From NCBI GenBank assembly GCA_937931785.1, contig CALHAX010000002.1:53797-117796 (forward strand): a DNA stretch of 64,000 nucleotides. Direction: 5' to 3'. Below the pieces are notes generated by a model that was not told the origin of the DNA, did not search any database, and saw nothing but the letters and a program-made list of their open reading frames with translations. The DNA comes from an uncultured Hyphomicrobiaceae bacterium (GTDB taxonomy: Bacteria; Pseudomonadota; Alphaproteobacteria; Rhizobiales; CALHAX01). The position numbers and the translations under genes are program-made. Shown piece after piece: positions 61,887-64,000 of this stretch; within the stretch, counting starts at the first letter, position 1, and each line of letters starts with the position of its first letter.

Positions 61887-61892
61887 ATTATA
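61887..61892 (-). promoter_or_regulatory. Candidate -10 element upstream of fabI
   Basis: The minus strand reads TATAAT at 61892-61887, 30 nt before the fabI start codon. It lies in an AT-rich patch (CATATATAATTGG). The -35 region at 17-18 nt spacing is poor, so this is a weak promoter candidate. Confidence 0.35.
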
Positions 61893-62072
61893 TATGGACA
61901 CCTACCGGAATGGACGACTTCGGATGGCACGCACGAGCGCGCAGGTGTCGAAAACACACACCCGAGACAATTCATTCCAGCGGTTTAGCCGATAGGCTCG
62001 GCGTTGGCTAACGCAAATTCCACTGCAACTTTGATATGGAAATCGCGGTAGCCCGCCAGGGCAGCCAGAAAG

Positions 62073-62525
62073 TCACAACTTCCAGAGACCATCATCCGTG
62101 CGGCAGGCAATGCCTTCTATGGTGCTGTTGCGATCGCCTGCGGTCAGCGTGAACACAAGATGGCGGCACAGGCGGTCTTTATCGTCAACAAACACCGCTG
62201 TGGGTTTGATCTTGCCGCTCAGCACCCCTTTTTTGCGATGCCAGACGAAGGTCGAGCCGTCACCGACCTCGTTGAGGGCAAATTGCAAGGCTTGCAGCGC
62301 AGCCCTCTCGTCGGCGAAGCCGAAGCGCAGCCGAAACGGGCCTGTAATGCTGGATGCGGCCTCTTTGGCTGGCGCGGTACGCTCAACCGTGATGGACCAG
62401 CCAGACTCGCCGGGCAGCGACGATGCAGCAGGATTGGCCGCAGCTGAATGAAGGGAAAAGAGAAGACCGACAGTTGCGGTCGCTGCCGTGCAGAACGACG
62501 GCACGGTTCTTCGGGACAAACGCAT
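62073..62525 (-). CDS. Small exported protein with a 17 kDa surface antigen-like C-terminus
   Basis: The 150-residue product has a Sec signal peptide (about 1-30, cleavage near AAA-N). The C-terminal DRLCRHLVFTLTAGDRNSTIEG and GIACRTDDGLWKL segments recall the end of rickettsial 17 kDa/RT0821-type surface proteins (YCREF...GTACRQPDGSW). The gene is next to pdxH, as I recall for such a protein in related genomes. ATG 62525 is preferred over the frame start at 62591. Function unknown. Confidence 0.6.
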   Translation of the reverse strand: MRLSRRTVPSFCTAATATVGLLFSLHSAAANPAASSLPGESGWSITVERTAPAKEAASSITGPFRLRFGFADERAALQALQFALNEVGDGSTFVWHRKKGVLSGKIKPTAVFVDDKDRLCRHLVFTLTAGDRNSTIEGIACRTDDGLWKL

Positions 62526-62758
62526 GGAACACCCGTACTCAAAACTGAACGCAGACCGGAAACAGACCGGCCACCGTGAACGCCACGGCACGAATCATCG
62601 TGAATGGACAAGGTTAATTACCGGTTAAGGCGAGTATCGGTCAAAAACGAGACGCAGTTGAAGCGCTGACACGCATTTGCGTCACATGTCGCAGTTCCAA
62701 CCGCGCGTGTTCACGATTATCGTGGGGCAGGACGCAATCAGGATGGCGGCACAAGACG

Positions 62759-63397
62759 TTGGAAAAGACCAAACCCGACTATTACGGTGGCGCTCCAGAC
62801 GAGAATTTCGTCACTGCGACAGAACCGTTTGCACTGTTCGCGCAATGGCTTACCGACGCCAAGGCGCACGAAATCAACGATGCCAACGCCATGTCTCTGG
62901 CGTCTGTCGATGTCAATGGGCTGCCGAACGTGAGAATGGTCTTGCTGAAAGATGCAGATCCGGCAGGGTTCGTTTTCTACACAAACTACGAGAGTCAGAA
63001 GGGCACGGAGCTTCTCGGTCAGGGAAAAGCTGCAATCAATTTTCATTGGAAAAGTTTGCGTCGTCAGGTGCGCGCCCGTGGTGCGGTTTTTCCCGTCGAT
63101 CCTGCAGAAGCGGACGCCTATTACAAGACGCGTGCGCGCGGTAGCCGAATCGGGGCCTGGGCATCGGCGCAGTCTCGTCCGCTTAAAAGCCGGAGCGATC
63201 TGGAAGCAGCTGTCGAGAGATATGATGCGGAGTATCCCGGTGAAGATATTCCACGCCCACCGCACTGGTCCGGGTTCCGGCTCATTCCCCAGGAAATCGA
63301 ATTCTGGCACGATCGACCGTTCCGCTTGCACGAACGGGTTCTGTTCCGCCGCGCTGACACTAGCGCAGAGTGGACCAGCACCGGGCTCTATCCGTAA
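62759..63397 (+). CDS. pdxH: Pyridoxamine-5'-phosphate oxidase PdxH
   Basis: Oxidises PNP or PMP to pyridoxal 5'-phosphate with FMN. The 212-residue protein has [43 protein letters not shown], and a conserved [23 protein letters not shown]. The start is a TTG at 62759 with no strong ribosome-binding site; no in-frame ATG is found before residue 40 without loss of conserved sequence, so the TTG is retained. The end TSTGLYP is the shorter family tail. Confidence 0.94.
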   Translation: MEKTKPDYYGGAPDENFVTATEPFALFAQWLTDAKAHEINDANAMSLASVDVNGLPNVRMVLLKDADPAGFVFYTNYESQKGTELLGQGKAAINFHWKSLRRQVRARGAVFPVDPAEADAYYKTRARGSRIGAWASAQSRPLKSRSDLEAAVERYDAEYPGEDIPRPPHWSGFRLIPQEIEFWHDRPFRLHERVLFRRADTSAEWTSTGLYP

Positions 63398-63412
63398 GGC
63401 CCAGACCTGCGT

Positions 63413-64000
63413 TCAGGATTTCCGCTGCGGAATATCGACATAGACTGCGCAATCCGTGCGCGCGCCTACTGCAACGCTTGAAACAGATTTCGGTTTCAGT
63501 GCCGTATCGAACCGCAAACCGCGTACGGCCTTATGAAAAGCCATGTCGACGAAGAGGAAATTCATTCCGACATGTCCCGCGCGGCAATCCTTTGGTGTGC
63601 CGCGTGCTGGAAATCTTACAAAATAGGTCTTTGCGGCATCGGGTTTGGTTTTGGCTCCCGTCCCGGTTGCAAGATTCTCAAGGGTGGTGCCGGAGGTTGG
63701 TTTGGCGATCGTGTTCGCCGCACCAAGACGCGCAAGTGCCGCAACGGATGTATCAACGAGCGACAGTGTCTTTGCCGACGTGATCGCCTTGCTTTTGGTT
63801 TTGAGCGAGGATGTCTTGTTTTTTTCGCTCAGAGCGGCTTTCGCAAAATCGGAAAGCGCTTCCACGACAAAATTTCCCTTCTTCTCGGGTGTTTTGGTTT
63901 CAGCCGAGGCCAATCGTTGCCCAGGTGCACGGGTTGGACCGGTCAGCGGCACCGTGTTTGCCTGTTGTACCGGTATAATCGCAGCCTGTGTTGGTGTTCC
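63413..64000 (-). CDS. Unrecognised protein, 5' end cut by the right window edge
   Basis: The open frame enters from the right edge on the minus strand without a stop. The visible part is Lys/Thr/Ala/Ser-rich and disordered in its first about 110 residues, then a domain with DCRAGHVGMNFLFVDMAFHKA and a final RTDCAVYVDIPQRKS with two Cys. I do not recognise it. A GTG at 63952 could be a start but the frame stays open past it, so the true start is outside the window. It converges with pdxH, 15 nt apart. Confidence 0.65.
   Translation of the reverse strand, partial: GTPTQAAIIPVQQANTVPLTGPTRAPGQRLASAETKTPEKKGNFVVEALSDFAKAALSEKNKTSSLKTKSKAITSAKTLSLVDTSVAALARLGAANTIAKPTSGTTLENLATGTGAKTKPDAAKTYFVRFPARGTPKDCRAGHVGMNFLFVDMAFHKAVRGLRFDTALKPKSVSSVAVGARTDCAVYVDIPQRKS

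Noticed and set aside
61858..62072. dnaJ-like gene expected between fabI and the surface-antigen-like gene in related genomes
   Set aside because: Only 215 nt are present and no J-domain motif (HPD) is found in any frame.

Overview
The window looks like chromosomal core sequence from an alphaproteobacterium, probably Hyphomicrobiales (Rhizobiales) or a close relative. The basis is gene order and family type rather than any database search. Several neighbourhoods are ones I know from rhizobia-like genomes: cvpA/purF/SDR, yfgM-bamB-der next to panB and nnrU, guaB-MAPEG-rsmB near guaA, rlmE-ppx, cobT-cobC-cobS, and fabI-aroC close to pdxH. The DNA is moderately GC-rich and densely coded on both strands. 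I see no rRNA, tRNA, CRISPR array, prophage or intact insertion sequence.

Layout. 1-6 kb: purF, an exported TAXI-type binding protein, an SDR enzyme and an unrecognised membrane protein. 6-10.7 kb: a GNAT enzyme, rpoH (heat-shock sigma factor, behind a sigma-32-like promoter), a cNMP-sensing EAL phosphodiesterase and an RluD-type pseudouridine synthase. 10.8-14 kb: a compact three-gene run of Rieske oxygenase, glutamine-synthetase-like ligase and CHMI-type isomerase, likely an aromatic catabolic operon. 14-24 kb: housekeeping genes (ndk, an ABC-F ATPase, holC, der, bamB, yfgM, panB, nnrU, a DksA-like protein). 24.3-27.8 kb: an accessory stretch with a secreted protein ending in a VHL-type beta domain, a SLATT-type 2TM protein coupled to an exported DUF1194 protein, an HTH regulator, and a highly structured probable non-coding RNA with its own terminator. 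27.8-34 kb: BenE transporter, PlsB-type acyltransferase, exported PAAR-like protein, a beta-propeller protein, a Nudix hydrolase and a PiT phosphate carrier. 34-40 kb: guaA, tspO, rsmB, MAPEG, guaB. 40-46 kb: a large RTX-type protein, a nucleotide cyclase, rlmE and ppx. 46.7-49 kb: cobalamin nucleotide-loop genes. 50-55 kb: a DEAD-box helicase, an aminotransferase and a membrane GGDEF-EAL protein. 55.4-58 kb: interspersed repeats, a matB-type remnant and a DMT exporter/LysR pair with more AT-rich sequence. 58-64 kb: a PaaK-like ligase, aroC, a histidine phosphatase, fabI, a small surface-antigen-like protein, pdxH and a gene cut by the right edge.

Working links. purF, guaA and guaB serve purine synthesis. 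bamB/yfgM serve the outer membrane. plsB-like and fabI serve lipid synthesis. cobT/C/S serve B12 assembly. Two EAL proteins and one class III cyclase point to second-messenger signalling. The most unusual items are the bacterial VHL-like secreted protein, the structured RNA at 27.6-27.8 kb, the SLATT/DUF1194 pair and the Rieske-ligase-isomerase operon.
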